The position numbers and the translations under genes are program-made. This document shows positions 18,901-27,654 of a stretch of 64,000 bases of DNA, piece by piece. This stretch comes from Oxalicibacterium faecigallinarum (GTDB lineage: Bacteria > Pseudomonadota > Gammaproteobacteria > Burkholderiales > Burkholderiaceae_D): positions 1,256,008-1,320,007 of the forward strand of contig NZ_BMDI01000001.1 in NCBI RefSeq assembly GCF_014635705.1. The letters are read 5' to 3'. The notes beneath the pieces are model-generated. The model made no database searches. It saw nothing but the letters and a program-made list of their open reading frames with translations, and was not told the origin of the DNA. The number at the start of each line of letters is the position of its first letter. Position 1 is the stretch's first letter.

Positions 18901-21900
18901 GTGTAGCCAGTTGCATCGGAGGGTGGCAGATTGTCAAACAGGTAGTCACCTCGGACCGAACCGGTGCCGGCAGCGACATTACTAGTCGTTACGGTACGAC
19001 TGACCGAGTTGCCGTATTTGTCGACACCCGTCAGTGTCAGTGTTACACCACCGATACCTTGGTCGGCTGACGCGATCTCGCCATCTTGGTCACCGTTGTT
19101 GTTCAAATCGACAAAGACGCGACCACCGATGCGTGTGTTGTGCACCTGCACCGTGGTGGACTGCTGATTGTTGTTCGGGTTGTCGTCCACCGAGACTTCT
19201 TCACCATTGCTGTCCAGGCCAGGATAGATGCGCGCAAGATTGGTGCGATCCGCCAGGTAGGGAGTAGCAGCAGAACCATCGTACAGGCCTGACTTGGCAC
19301 GCGCATACAACTTCAGCGTGATGGTGTTGCCCGCACCCGCTGGAAAAAAGCCGCTGATATCACAGGTTATCGCTTGCTGCTGAGCCAGTGTCGTCACAGC
19401 GGCAACACCATTGGAGACGAAGCAGACGTTCTCCGTACCATTGCTCGGCACACTGCCGGACACGGCCAACGCACCACCTGCAGCCGTCACCGTTGCAGCG
19501 CTGCCGCCATTGACTGCCACACGCGGTGCGTAGGCACCACTGCTAATCCATTCAAAGCCGGTCGGCAGGGTATCCACCAGACGCATCTTCGTGGTGGACG
19601 AATTACCATTGTTACGCAGCACGATGTCGTACTCGACCGGCTGCGCGATATCCACGGGCGACGGTGTCACAGCCGTCTTGCTGACCACTTCCAGGTCCGC
19701 CCTCGGGAATACGACATTGTTGACCGCAGCCAGATTGTTACCGGCGATGCTGGCATCGTCCGAGCACTTGCCCGAGCTTTCGTAGACGTTGGTCTCGTCG
19801 GCGCACACATACACACGGTTGCCGAACGCAACCGGACCGCTGGCAGTACCGGTCATTTCCATCGCGATCTCGAAGTTGACTTCCTGGCCAGCATCCAAAT
19901 GGTCGATGCTGCAGACCACGTTGGCATCGGGAGCACTCTGGTTGCAGGACACGGTCTTGGGCACAAGCGTGTAACCGGCGCTGGCTGGCACGCCATTGAT
20001 GTTTGCCGGCATGCCGGTAACCATTGCAACATCGAAGCCGGGTGCCACTGCCAGGATGTCATTCATGACAATGTTTTCAGCACGTGACGGACCGAAGTTG
20101 CGCACGCTAAAGCGGTAGCGAAGCTGATCGCCGATCAGGAATCGCGTCTGCCCGTTCGGATAGACCGGGACCTTGCCCTGTTGCAGGTCGATCGAGGGCA
20201 CCTTGACGTTAAAGGTAGCGGTCTTCTGGTTGTTGGAGGTGGCAGCCGCGTCATTACAGCTTGCCGATACCGAATTATTGGTCGAGGTCTCGGTCTTGAA
20301 TTCACACATGCCGCCGCCCAGCGTCACGTACGCCGTATTCGTCACACTGGAGTACAGCGTACTGTCGGCGGCTCCGCTGATTCCCGTCGGCTTCTTGATC
20401 CGCGCGCGGATGGTGATGGTCTGCGTGTTGTAGCGATTGATGGTGACGCTGTTGGTACAAGAGATCGCTCCGGTTGCCAAATTACTTGCAGAGCAGTTCA
20501 TCTGCCCGGCATTGGCAGGCGTGACATCAATCACTTCATATGCCGGCGTAGAGAGGGTCGGCGTGCCAGTAAAGAGTGTGTCGGTGATAGTGAAGTTGCC
20601 GGCTGCAACATTGTCTTCACCCAGATTCTGCGCGGTGATCGCGAACTGCACGATCTGGCCAACCAATGGTGTAGCCGGCGTCACCGTCTTGGTAGTCAAT
20701 GCAACATCAGTACGTGGTGTCACTACCACCGCTGCCTGATCCTGCAACTGCCCACCTACCGCCGCGGTCAGAATGGCATTGGGGGATGTCAACGTTGCGG
20801 TATTAGTCAATGTGCCCGAGGTCAGCGGCCGCTGCACCGGCACCAGAACGGTAATCGTCGAACCAGCTGGGACGTCCGTAAAGCTACAAGTCAGCGCATT
20901 GTTGCCGCTTGTGATGTTCGGGCAAGTGCCCCAAGTACTCGGCGTGGTGGTAACGGTGATTGCCGGTGTACTGAAATCCGGTGCCGGAGACCCAGTGCTA
21001 GTGACATTCATGATGCCCGGAAGCGTGTCGGTCAATCTCAGCGTCGGGATCGTATCCTGGTTCGGATTCTGTCCGGCGCCAGCGCCCCTGGCAGGGGTCG
21101 TGATCGTCATGCGCCAGTACAATGTGTTGCCGTCCGCAACAAGAGTGGGCGCAGACGCAACCGGGTCATAGAAAGTCGCATTGTCGACCGACGACTCCTT
21201 GCTCATGCTGACCTGGGCGTTGCCGGAAACGACCGGCGTCGCCACCAGACCGCTGCCAGCGTCCGCACAGTCATTACCGGTGCGGCCACCATCAGGCGGT
21301 TGCGGACCATCAGCCTCGCCAATTCCAAGACCTGCCAATGCCTGTGAACCGGTACAAGCACGATCAGTCAACGTGACGGGTTCAGCGACGTTGGCGATAA
21401 CGGAGGTGAAGCTCACTGCCACCGTCGCGTTCGGCGCCAGCGTACCTGGCCCCGGATTCGAGCAGGCAATACGGGTCGTCTTGGTGGCATCGCCTACAAA
21501 TCCAGGTGGCGTGACGCCAGTAGAGACGTCACAGGTCCAGCCAGCAGTGATCGAAGCTGCCGACAGGGTCACCAAGCCGCCGTCAACTTCTTCCGGACGC
21601 GCATAGTCGACGATGCGTAGCGGATGCAATGCATCGTAGGTCGCGGCACTCGGGCTGGCGGGATCGTTGCGAATGGTGAGCGTGGTGGTGACGGCAGTAC
21701 CCGGCGCCTGTGGGCCGTTCACGTTCTTGCTCTTCGCGGCCCTTAAGTCGGCATATGGATTGACGATCTGGTACGGCAACAGCCTGCTGTTGTTGCTGGT
21801 ATTGGCATCGCCTCGTCCCGGTGGCGGCGTGACCACTACCGGGAAACTGCCATCCGTCGGTGTTGCCGGCAGCGTCAGTGGCAGGTTGAAACTCTGTTCT

Positions 21901-23045
21901 CCATTGACCGTCAAAGCGCCGACATTGCAACTAACCAGCGTACCGCTGTAACTGGTACTGCCGACGGTCACCGCACCCGGCGCAGCGGTGCAGCCTGAGG
22001 GCAACATACCGAGCGTGAAACCAGCTGGCACGACCGTCTGCACCAGGCCTCCGGCCGGATTGGCAAGCGGTCCGTTGTTTCTGTGGGTCAGGACCAACGT
22101 TTGCGTGGTGTTGACGATCTGCGCGGAAGGCGGAAAGTTGCCGAACGCTTCTGTATCCGTTCCAGGATCCACCGTGTAGTTGACAGTGGCTGTGTTGTTG
22201 GCCGGATCGGAATCGAAATAACCGACGCTACCGGATGCAATCGAAGCCGTATTGGTAAACGATCCATTGTTGCCCGCGGTGCCGGTCAGCGTTATCGTGC
22301 TGGCATTCAGCTCTGCACGCGTAAAAGGACCGTTGTAAGTGCACGTCAGCGTGCGCATGGAATTGGCGTTGACGGTGGTGTTGCAAGTCGGTGTTCTGCC
22401 AGCAAACGCCACATTGGACAAATTGAAGTCTGTCGCTGTACCAGGAAGGCTGTCGGTGACCACAATAGAGCCCTCAGGCGGGACGTCGTCGCCATTCGTG
22501 ATCTGCGGCGTCAGCGTAAATACCACGGTGCCGCCAGCTACGGGGCTGCCTACCGGCGAGGACTTGGCTTTGCCGACGATCATGTCACCGGTGCTGCGCA
22601 CCGTGCCGGAGAACGCGGCAGACTGTCCCGACGTGCCGGTCGCGGTCAGGTTGAAGCCGCCCAGCACAGCACCCTGCACCGGAAAGGTAACGGTACCGGT
22701 AGCACCCGTGCTCCCATCGGGCACGTCGCAAACCATATTCGGCGCGGTATATACGCAGCCGACCGGCGGCGCCGGCGGATTGACCGCCAGTTGCGGTGGA
22801 ATCACGACCGTGATCTTGTCGCCCGTTGCAGTTGCCGTTCTTTCCCACGCAACGACGACATCGACGATTTCACCGCGTCCCACGTCGGGTGCTGCCGTTA
22901 CCTGATTCGCCACCACCTGCGCCTGCACAGAAGATGCGGTTACGATTGCGAGTAGAAGTGCCGCCGTCGAACAGACATGTTGACGACGAAACAGGAAATG
23001 ATGGCGCAGTGCATGCAGCCTGCGGGAGAAAGAGATCACGTTCAT
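15918..23045 (-). CDS. Giant DUF11/SdrD-like repeat surface protein
   Basis: About 2,375 residues, starting at ATG 23045 (TTG at 23063 is an alternative). A signal peptide ends at SSVQA after a long basic N-region. About eight DUF11-like beta-sandwich repeats follow, with motifs such as YDIVLRNNGNSSTTKMRLVD. Then come three SdrD B-like, potentially Ca-binding domains near residues ~1305, ~1455 and ~1620 (VFVDLNNNGDQDG; VYLDSNNNGLFEGGE; third degenerate), three more DUF11 repeats (YELTITNRGDSP, YTLTITNSGEAA), and a fourth SdrD-like domain near ~2180 (VYVDCNGNQIKDHEELGIPG) with extra cysteines. The tail is charged. There is no LPXTG, autotransporter barrel or PEP-CTERM signal. It is the first gene of the operon and is probably a stalk, adhesin or S-layer-like protein displayed with the downstream outer-membrane protein (inference). 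Confidence 0.85.
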   Translation of the reverse strand: MNVISFSRRLHALRHHFLFRRQHVCSTAALLLAIVTASSVQAQVVANQVTAAPDVGRGEIVDVVVAWERTATATGDKITVVIPPQLAVNPPAPPVGCVYTAPNMVCDVPDGSTGATGTVTFPVQGAVLGGFNLTATGTSGQSAAFSGTVRSTGDMIVGKAKSSPVGSPVAGGTVVFTLTPQITNGDDVPPEGSIVVTDSLPGTATDFNLSNVAFAGRTPTCNTTVNANSMRTLTCTYNGPFTRAELNASTITLTGTAGNNGSFTNTASIASGSVGYFDSDPANNTATVNYTVDPGTDTEAFGNFPPSAQIVNTTQTLVLTHRNNGPLANPAGGLVQTVVPAGFTLGMLPSGCTAAPGAVTVGSTSYSGTLVSCNVGALTVNGEQSFNLPLTLPATPTDGSFPVVVTPPPGRGDANTSNNSRLLPYQIVNPYADLRAAKSKNVNGPQAPGTAVTTTLTIRNDPASPSAATYDALHPLRIVDYARPEEVDGGLVTLSAASITAGWTCDVSTGVTPPGFVGDATKTTRIACSNPGPGTLAPNATVAVSFTSVIANVAEPVTLTDRACTGSQALAGLGIGEADGPQPPDGGRTGNDCADAGSGLVATPVVSGNAQVSMSKESSVDNATFYDPVASAPTLVADGNTLYWRMTITTPARGAGAGQNPNQDTIPTLRLTDTLPGIMNVTSTGSPAPDFSTPAITVTTTPSTWGTCPNITSGNNALTCSFTDVPAGSTITVLVPVQRPLTSGTLTNTATLTSPNAILTAAVGGQLQDQAAVVVTPRTDVALTTKTVTPATPLVGQIVQFAITAQNLGEDNVAAGNFTITDTLFTGTPTLSTPAYEVIDVTPANAGQMNCSASNLATGAISCTNSVTINRYNTQTITIRARIKKPTGISGAADSTLYSSVTNTAYVTLGGGMCEFKTETSTNNSVSASCNDAAATSNNQKTATFNVKVPSIDLQQGKVPVYPNGQTRFLIGDQLRYRFSVRNFGPSRAENIVMNDILAVAPGFDVAMVTGMPANINGVPASAGYTLVPKTVSCNQSAPDANVVCSIDHLDAGQEVNFEIAMEMTGTASGPVAFGNRVYVCADETNVYESSGKCSDDASIAGNNLAAVNNVVFPRADLEVVSKTAVTPSPVDIAQPVEYDIVLRNNGNSSTTKMRLVDTLPTGFEWISSGAYAPRVAVNGGSAATVTAAGGALAVSGSVPSNGTENVCFVSNGVAAVTTLAQQQAITCDISGFFPAGAGNTITLKLYARAKSGLYDGSAATPYLADRTNLARIYPGLDSNGEEVSVDDNPNNNQQSTTVQVHNTRIGGRVFVDLNNNGDQDGEIASADQGIGGVTLTLTGVDKYGNSVSRTVTTSNVAAGTGSVRGDYLFDNLPPSDATGYTITQTQPSGFGNGVPQPNTIRSVRSVDSTGVVSKGTANNPDANSSVISGIVINGGGNGVQFDFPELTTSTSTNLKVSGHVYLDSNNNGLFEGGETPIPGVTVTLIGCSAGPDNVIDTPSVGTAQPAICQGDDVPVSFTTVTDGSGFYNFPLEKPGRYTVIQQTAQPVVGGVETLRGRTTSGSVDKTGSAAGVNDGGTPGTATTVPNEISGSVPSTISNILISDSTAQSVNNNFGEVLPASISGFVYTEKGTAGSNYQPGTDWPFSGVTVTLTGNDDLGNPVNVTVTTQTDGSYHFDNLRPSGPGGYTVTKTNPSRPGDPVINEPNGAFPGIDETSATRGTRSGAEVVNTIILTSGRHVTQTNFAVTNGTRVELALAKRHIGDVIVGQQATYELTITNRGDSPTFGVLRLADTLPPGMSLIATNPITSTMGAVSNVVVSGQTVRFDFLPTTPIPITNGTVVVLVHVDVAALAQGSAVINYATVTGGGDPYVPPSTPGPGCTDQHCAQDQVRVYGPPLLSLAKTGPATLVLGSADAEYTLTITNSGEAATIGTLSLIEHLPPGLDIDPARPLRSDQGTVSNVVRTGDIVSGVIVNFDFNPTAPLPATNGTAAITVPVTVSVDTPTGVSTNYASVGGGGDTDGGPPTPGSGCTERRCANVPANVEGAGLLSITKTANKRDAELGDMVTYTLEINNLSQANVVQPRIVDRLPQGFRLIENTSRVTGATLLSMQGAPGPVITYALDLIPPGAKVIITYRVRVGVGSMQGDGVNRASAECPLNPNTKCSNEARYRVKVTGGVFTNDACIVGMVYVDCNGNQIKDHEELGIPGVRLYAQNGLFLISDSEGKYSYCGFSPQTHVLKVDQTTLPRGSRLVSSSNRNVGDANSLFLDLKNGEMQRADFIEGSCSNTVLEQVKARRTQGEVSAPHVEKKRGVGFTFEGRAPNYPQQGTDSANKTIVKPRMHDRESVEKAVPRETLSERDTPVRQLEINQGGRDAR

Positions 23046-23616
23046 ACGGTCTGTCCAGCCCAAAGTAATTGCCTAAAATTTATGCACCTCATTGCCTCAA
23101 AACAATGAGAATGAATCGGCGAGAAGATATGCGATGCCTGCTGAATCACGAAGTCAACGTTTGTCAGCAAATGAAAATATTTGCTAACAACGAGTCAGCA
23201 TTGACACCTGACGTCACTGCTTAACAATTAGGCAGTGCGTTTTATTTCAGAGAAATTTTTCAGGCGAGATTCTGAGAGAAAAGCTCGGAGCGTTTCTGAC
23301 AAGTTCTGACAAGGTGGTGATGTCAAATTGGAATGAAAGAGGAGAAAAACGTAGATTCATTTTTCTCAAGAAAACGCGGAAACCTGCATCAAATATGGCG
23401 ATCAGGCACGGCAAGGTTATCCAGCACAATCTTATTTGGCGCTCTAAATCTCAAACCGAGCGGCGCAAACAATTGTTAACTGATAAAAATGAGCAAAAAA
23501 CTCAGGCCGACTGTATTGAAAAAACAGAAGAAAAGAATGGCGAAAATGCGATGTGCTCGAATGAGAGAATGACTACGTACACGCCCTTAGAGCAAGGGCG
23601 CTTGAAGAAAAACTGA
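23046..23616. other. Intergenic region upstream of the surface operon
   Basis: About 570 nt, AT-rich, without a convincing gene. It must hold the promoter of the giant surface protein, on the minus strand. Visible elements: a perfect 7-bp inverted repeat AGCAAAT/ATTTGCT (23166-23172/23179-23185, 6-nt spacer), and GTCAGCA twice, 31 bp apart (23163-23169 and 23194-23200). A weak promoter candidate, TTGTTT-17-TAAATT, lies near 23075-23103 on the minus strand. The half from ~23240 to 23580 shows nothing recognisable. Confidence 0.45.
23582..23600 (-). other. Stem-loop downstream of the TonB-dependent receptor
   Basis: CGCCCTT-AGAGC-AAGGGCG, a perfect 7-bp stem with a 5-nt loop, begins 16 nt after the receptor stop codon. 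No U-tract follows on the minus strand, so it is at best a weak terminator or an mRNA 3'-end stabiliser. Confidence 0.4.
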
Positions 23617-25737
23617 TTACCAGCGTTTTTCAATGCCGGCAAATATGGCTTTCACTTGGCCCGGACGAAACACCGCTGATGACGTACCGGCGACACGTGC
23701 ATCGACCATATGGTCTGCAGTCACGGCGTAGTGTTTGTCGCCCAGGTTACGTGCATCGATGAAGAAGCGATAACCGCCACGCGCGACATAGCCAGTTTGC
23801 AGATGCAAAACGCCATAACCGGGTGCCTTCAGCGAATTAGCCTGATCTGCATACCAGCTCGAACCAAGTTCGATGCGTGGTCCAATGTAGAAGCCGTTTG
23901 TATGGCGGTAGGTGAAACCAGCTTGCAGAACGTGATCCGGAATACCGGGCAACCTGTTATTGCCATAGTTGGGATGCCCATCGAATCGAAAATGATTCCA
24001 TGTATAAGCAAAATTCCAATCCATGCTGGCGGAAAGTAAAGGCAAGCTCTTCGTACCATGCAAACCGAGTTCGAGACCGCTGTGTTCCGTATCCGACGAC
24101 GAATTGACATTAATCGTCGGTAGCGTCGGCGCCAGTGTATTTGCAATGGCTAGCAACTCGTTATTGACGCGACTGCGGTAAACGGCTATATCCCAACCGA
24201 ACTGACGATCACCACCTCTTACGCCAATCTCAAAGGTTGTTGCACGCTGTTGTTCAAGGGTAGCCGTTCTTACCGAAGGTGGAAATCCAGCGACGGGATA
24301 GCCATTGAAGAAAGCAAGGCTGGCAGGCGCTTCGTGACTGCGCGTGAGATTGGCATATACCTGCGCCTCCATTCCCAAATCATAGATGGCACCAATCGAT
24401 GGGTTAAGGCTCGTATATGTTCGCGATGCAGAGCCATCCGGATATTGCGTAATGATGGGGCGAAGCGTGGCGGCCAGGCTGTTATCTGTCGAACGTCTCG
24501 CTTGCGCAAATTGCGCTCCGCCGATGAAAGATAAACGATCGTTCAGTTGATACGTATTTTGCGCAAAGACTTCAATGTTGCTGCGACGGTCGCGGATAGT
24601 TCCTGGTCCACCTGCGGTCACCCCCGGCATCGCCGGAACGACCAGACTGTTGTCACCATCGCCACGCCCTGCATTCACGCCCCACACGAATCGATTGGCA
24701 TGCCCATTTAACAAACGATTGATTTCATGGCGCAAAGAGAGGCCGTAATCCGTTGCGTCGTATCGAGCACGTGCTACTTGCGTGGGTGAATCGAACTTAG
24801 TCCCGGTATGGAAAACACCGGCAGTCAATCGATCTTCACCGATATCCCATTCTTGCTGATAAGCGAGATGCCAACGAGGAGAAGTATGAATATAGGCACC
24901 GGCAGCCCGATTTTGTGGATGCGCCATCCATGGTGTGTTTCGAATCTGTTCCAGAGTAAGCGTGCCCGGCAATTGCCCTGTGTAACGCTCCTCCGTGATG
25001 TGCAGTCGACCTCGCGAGGTCGCACTGAAGGCATAACCGATATTGGCGTAGAGGCGGGATGAACGCTCCGCTGCATTCTCCCTGAAACTATCCGTCTCGT
25101 AATGCGATGCAGAGACATAGACATCCAATCCACTTTCGAATACTTTGCCACCTTTCAGTTGAATACGACGAAAACCATCCGAACCGGCTTCCATACGAGC
25201 AGTTGCACCAGGATCGTTATAAGCTGTTGGCGAAATCAGATTGAGCGCACCGCCCAGCGTGGATGCCCCGTATTGCAAGGAACTTGCTCCGCGATACACA
25301 TCAATACGATGCGCCGACATGATGTCCGCATAAATTGCTTCGTTCATGTCATCAAGACGACCAAGGGGCAAGCCGTCCCGCAACAAACGTATGCCACGGA
25401 TACCAGTACTGGCAATGCCTGAACCGCGCATGGAAACGCGTGCAGCCTCTTGTCCCGACGGCCGTTGGACATACACGCCTGGCAAACTGGCTAACGCATC
25501 AGCCAATCCGATCGCTGCGTGCTCCTTCACATCTTCAGTAAAACGTATCGAAACATTGCCTAGAATGCTACGCGCATATTCACGTGCTGCCGCACGTTCT
25601 GCGGTTTCACCCTTCACGTCAATTGGCGACAAAGTCTGCGTTGCAGTAGGAGTTTGAGCAACGACGGGCAAAGCAGTCAGGGAGAGAAGGCTAGCCAGAA
25701 AAAGACGAGCATCGAAGGGAAGAAAGCACTGTGACAT
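23617..25737 (-). CDS. TonB-dependent outer-membrane receptor (FecA-like)
   Basis: 706 residues: a signal peptide (LASLLSLTALPVVAQ), then a TonB-box-like LSPIDVKGE and a plug domain (DALASLPGVYVQRPSGQEAA; VSMRGSGIASTGIRGIRLLR; RIDVYRGASSLQYGASTLGG; LNLISP), then a ~22-strand barrel ending in ...FAGIEKRW with a terminal aromatic residue. The family imports ferric siderophores, other metal chelates or vitamins using the proton motive force via TonB-ExbBD. It is a single gene, ~100 nt after the ribE terminator. No clear Fur box or riboswitch was recognised upstream, so the substrate is open; iron chelate is the default guess. Confidence 0.88.
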   Translation of the reverse strand: MSQCFLPFDARLFLASLLSLTALPVVAQTPTATQTLSPIDVKGETAERAAAREYARSILGNVSIRFTEDVKEHAAIGLADALASLPGVYVQRPSGQEAARVSMRGSGIASTGIRGIRLLRDGLPLGRLDDMNEAIYADIMSAHRIDVYRGASSLQYGASTLGGALNLISPTAYNDPGATARMEAGSDGFRRIQLKGGKVFESGLDVYVSASHYETDSFRENAAERSSRLYANIGYAFSATSRGRLHITEERYTGQLPGTLTLEQIRNTPWMAHPQNRAAGAYIHTSPRWHLAYQQEWDIGEDRLTAGVFHTGTKFDSPTQVARARYDATDYGLSLRHEINRLLNGHANRFVWGVNAGRGDGDNSLVVPAMPGVTAGGPGTIRDRRSNIEVFAQNTYQLNDRLSFIGGAQFAQARRSTDNSLAATLRPIITQYPDGSASRTYTSLNPSIGAIYDLGMEAQVYANLTRSHEAPASLAFFNGYPVAGFPPSVRTATLEQQRATTFEIGVRGGDRQFGWDIAVYRSRVNNELLAIANTLAPTLPTINVNSSSDTEHSGLELGLHGTKSLPLLSASMDWNFAYTWNHFRFDGHPNYGNNRLPGIPDHVLQAGFTYRHTNGFYIGPRIELGSSWYADQANSLKAPGYGVLHLQTGYVARGGYRFFIDARNLGDKHYAVTADHMVDARVAGTSSAVFRPGQVKAIFAGIEKRW

Positions 25738-25834
25738 AAAACGAGTTTTCAGTGAAATGTGCTAAAAAGCAGCGAAGCCCGAATTGTGCGTGAGTGAATA
25801 GTTGCTGACAACCAACCTTCAACCTGATTACAAC

Positions 25835-25862
25835 AAAAAAGCCGATGCACTGCACCGGCTTT
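25835..25862 (-). terminator. Intrinsic terminator after ribE
   Basis: On the minus strand, AAAGCCG and CGGCTTT pair around a GC-containing loop that can extend by GTGCA/TGCAT pairing, followed by T6. It ends the transcript running from ribD/ribE and separates it from the TonB-dependent receptor. Confidence 0.8.
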
Positions 25863-25892
25863 ATCTGCGTGGCAAGAGAACTTGCCGAATGT

Positions 25893-26519
25893 TCAAGAAG
25901 TGTGGTGTGCCGCCTGGTAACTGAGAATCCGCTCGCAATAGCGCGCAATCAAATCCACTTCCAGATTGACCTTGCTACCCGGCTTCAAATGTTTGAGTGT
26001 CGTGACCTGCACGGTATGCGGAATCAGATTGACCGAAAACTCGCAAGTCGTCGGCGTATCAACCACGGCATTCACGGTCAAGGACACACCATTGATCACG
26101 ATCGATCCTTTGAATGCCAGATAGCGCGCAAGATCCTTGGGCGCAGCTACTGTCAGCAACCAGGATTCGCCGACCGGCTCGAATCGTACAACCTCACCCA
26201 GCCCATCCACGTGCCCTGAAACAAGATGGCCACCGAGACGTTCCGACAAGGTCACGGCTTTTTCCAGGTTGACCTCACCAATCTGATCAAGACCGGCCGT
26301 GCAATTCAAACTCTCGCGCGAGACATCAACCTTGAAACTGCTGTCCGTCTTCTCGATCACCGTCATGCAGGCACCGTTGACTGTGATTGAGTCACCCAAT
26401 GCAACATCAGCCAGCGGCAAGCCGCCAGCATCGATCGCCAAGCGATGCCCTGCCTGCTGATCACCAAGGGGAGAAATGGAAGTAATTTTGCCAACGGCTG
26501 CAACAATTCCGGTAAACAT
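25893..26519 (-). CDS. ribE: Riboflavin synthase alpha subunit
   Basis: A 208-residue protein of two tandem lumazine-binding beta-barrels. It dismutates two 6,7-dimethyl-8-ribityllumazine molecules into riboflavin and 5-amino-6-ribitylaminouracil. The N-terminal MFTGIVAAVGKI is diagnostic. The first half carries DSITVNGACMTV and FKVDVSRESL; the second repeats this with SIVINGVSLTVNAV and FSVNLIPHTVQVTT. GGHLVSGHVDG marks the junction. It starts 17 nt after the stop of ribD and ends at a good terminator. Many betaproteobacteria call this gene ribC or ribE. Confidence 0.95.
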   Translation of the reverse strand: MFTGIVAAVGKITSISPLGDQQAGHRLAIDAGGLPLADVALGDSITVNGACMTVIEKTDSSFKVDVSRESLNCTAGLDQIGEVNLEKAVTLSERLGGHLVSGHVDGLGEVVRFEPVGESWLLTVAAPKDLARYLAFKGSIVINGVSLTVNAVVDTPTTCEFSVNLIPHTVQVTTLKHLKPGSKVNLEVDLIARYCERILSYQAAHHTS

Positions 26520-26536
26520 GATGAGGAAGAAAAGAG

Positions 26537-27640
26537 TTAGCTGAAACGAGCAAGGATACGCAAATCTGCGCCAATGCGCTTGATGTCATGGAATGACAGT
26601 TGGTGACGTTGCTCCAGATCTTCAAGAGGTGGCAAATCGAACATGCCCTGGGCATCACCAAGTAACGATGGCGCCAGATAGACCAGCAGCTCATCAACGC
26701 AACCTTCACGGATCAGCGAACCGTTGAGCTTGAAGCCAGCCTCCACATGCAATTCGTTGATCTGGCGGCGGCCAAGCTCCTCCATCAGTGCTGGCAGCGC
26801 CACCTTGCCTTGCGCGTTTGCCAGCACGATCACTTCGTTCCCTGAATCGCGCAGGACTGCCTCTTTCTCTGGATTGGCCTGCGCCGCCACGATCAGCGTG
26901 CCACCGCCTTCGAGTACACGCGCATGCGGACTGATCTGCAACCGACTATCGATGACGATACGCAACGGCTGGCGTGGCGTATCAATGGCACGCACCGTCA
27001 GTTGTGGATCGTCTTCCATCACGGTACCGATACCGGTCAGGATTGCACACGCGCGTGCACGCCACGCATGGCCATCGGCACGTGCCTCATCGCCTGTAAT
27101 CCATTGACTAATGCCATTGTGCAGCGCCGTCTTGCCATCCAGCGTGGCAGCAGCCTTCATGCGGACCCACGGCCTGCCATGCTGCATGCGCTGGAGAAAA
27201 CCGATGTTCATTTCTCGCGCTTCTTCTTCCAGCACACCTCGCGCAACCTGAATACCAGCAGCTTCCAGTCGCGCCATTCCTTGTCCTGCCACCAGCGGGT
27301 TGGGATCACCAATCGCAGCAACCACGCGCCCCACCCGCGCCTTGATCAATGCGTCGGCACAAGGTGGCGTACGGCCATGATGACTGCAGGGTTCGAGCGT
27401 CACATAAACCGTTGCACCTTCAACCTCAAAACCCTTGTCCGCAGCATCGTTCAATGCCTGCACTTCGGCATGTGCATGGCCGACAGGTTGGGTATGCCCC
27501 ATGCCGATGATGCGATTATCTTTGACGATGACGCAGCCAACACGAGGATTCGGTGCCGTCGTGTACATTCCTTTGGCTGCCATTTCCAGTGCCAGACGCA
27601 TGCCTTGCTGGTCGCTATGTATTTCCAAAATTGTTGTCAC
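26537..27640 (-). CDS. ribD: Bifunctional riboflavin-specific deaminase/reductase
   Basis: A 367-residue RibD. The N-terminal deaminase domain (residues ~12-155) has the zinc motif GHAHAEVQAL, with TLEPCSHHGRTPPCADALI, and deaminates the pyrimidine intermediate. The C-terminal reductase (residues ~155-365) reduces the ribosyl side chain with NADPH (RPWVRMKAAATLDGKTA, WITGDEARADGHAWRARACA, ELHVEAGFKLNGSLI). GTG 27640 is taken as the start; ATG 27601 is an alternative that would still keep the zinc site. It starts 14 nt after the fimT stop, so it may be read from the pilin operon, and is followed by ribE. Confidence 0.94.
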   Translation of the reverse strand: MTTILEIHSDQQGMRLALEMAAKGMYTTAPNPRVGCVIVKDNRIIGMGHTQPVGHAHAEVQALNDAADKGFEVEGATVYVTLEPCSHHGRTPPCADALIKARVGRVVAAIGDPNPLVAGQGMARLEAAGIQVARGVLEEEAREMNIGFLQRMQHGRPWVRMKAAATLDGKTALHNGISQWITGDEARADGHAWRARACAILTGIGTVMEDDPQLTVRAIDTPRQPLRIVIDSRLQISPHARVLEGGGTLIVAAQANPEKEAVLRDSGNEVIVLANAQGKVALPALMEELGRRQINELHVEAGFKLNGSLIREGCVDELLVYLAPSLLGDAQGMFDLPPLEDLEQRHQLSFHDIKRIGADLRILARFS

Positions 27641-27654
27641 TCAAGAATAAAAGG

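Noticed and set aside
23582-23600. Rho-independent terminator after the TonB-dependent receptor
   Set aside because: The stem is good but no U-tract follows on the coding strand; listed only as a stem-loop.
23314-23616. A 100-codon plus-strand frame in the gap between the surface operon and the TonB-dependent receptor
   Set aside because: Translation is Lys/Arg/Glu/Asn-rich without domains, there is no clear ribosome-binding site, and it ends against the receptor stop. It cannot be ruled out entirely but is not supported.
25738-25892. FMN or cobalamin riboswitch upstream of the TonB-dependent receptor at 23617-25737
   Set aside because: The only structured element is the ribE terminator; no B12 box or FMN-box sequence is present.
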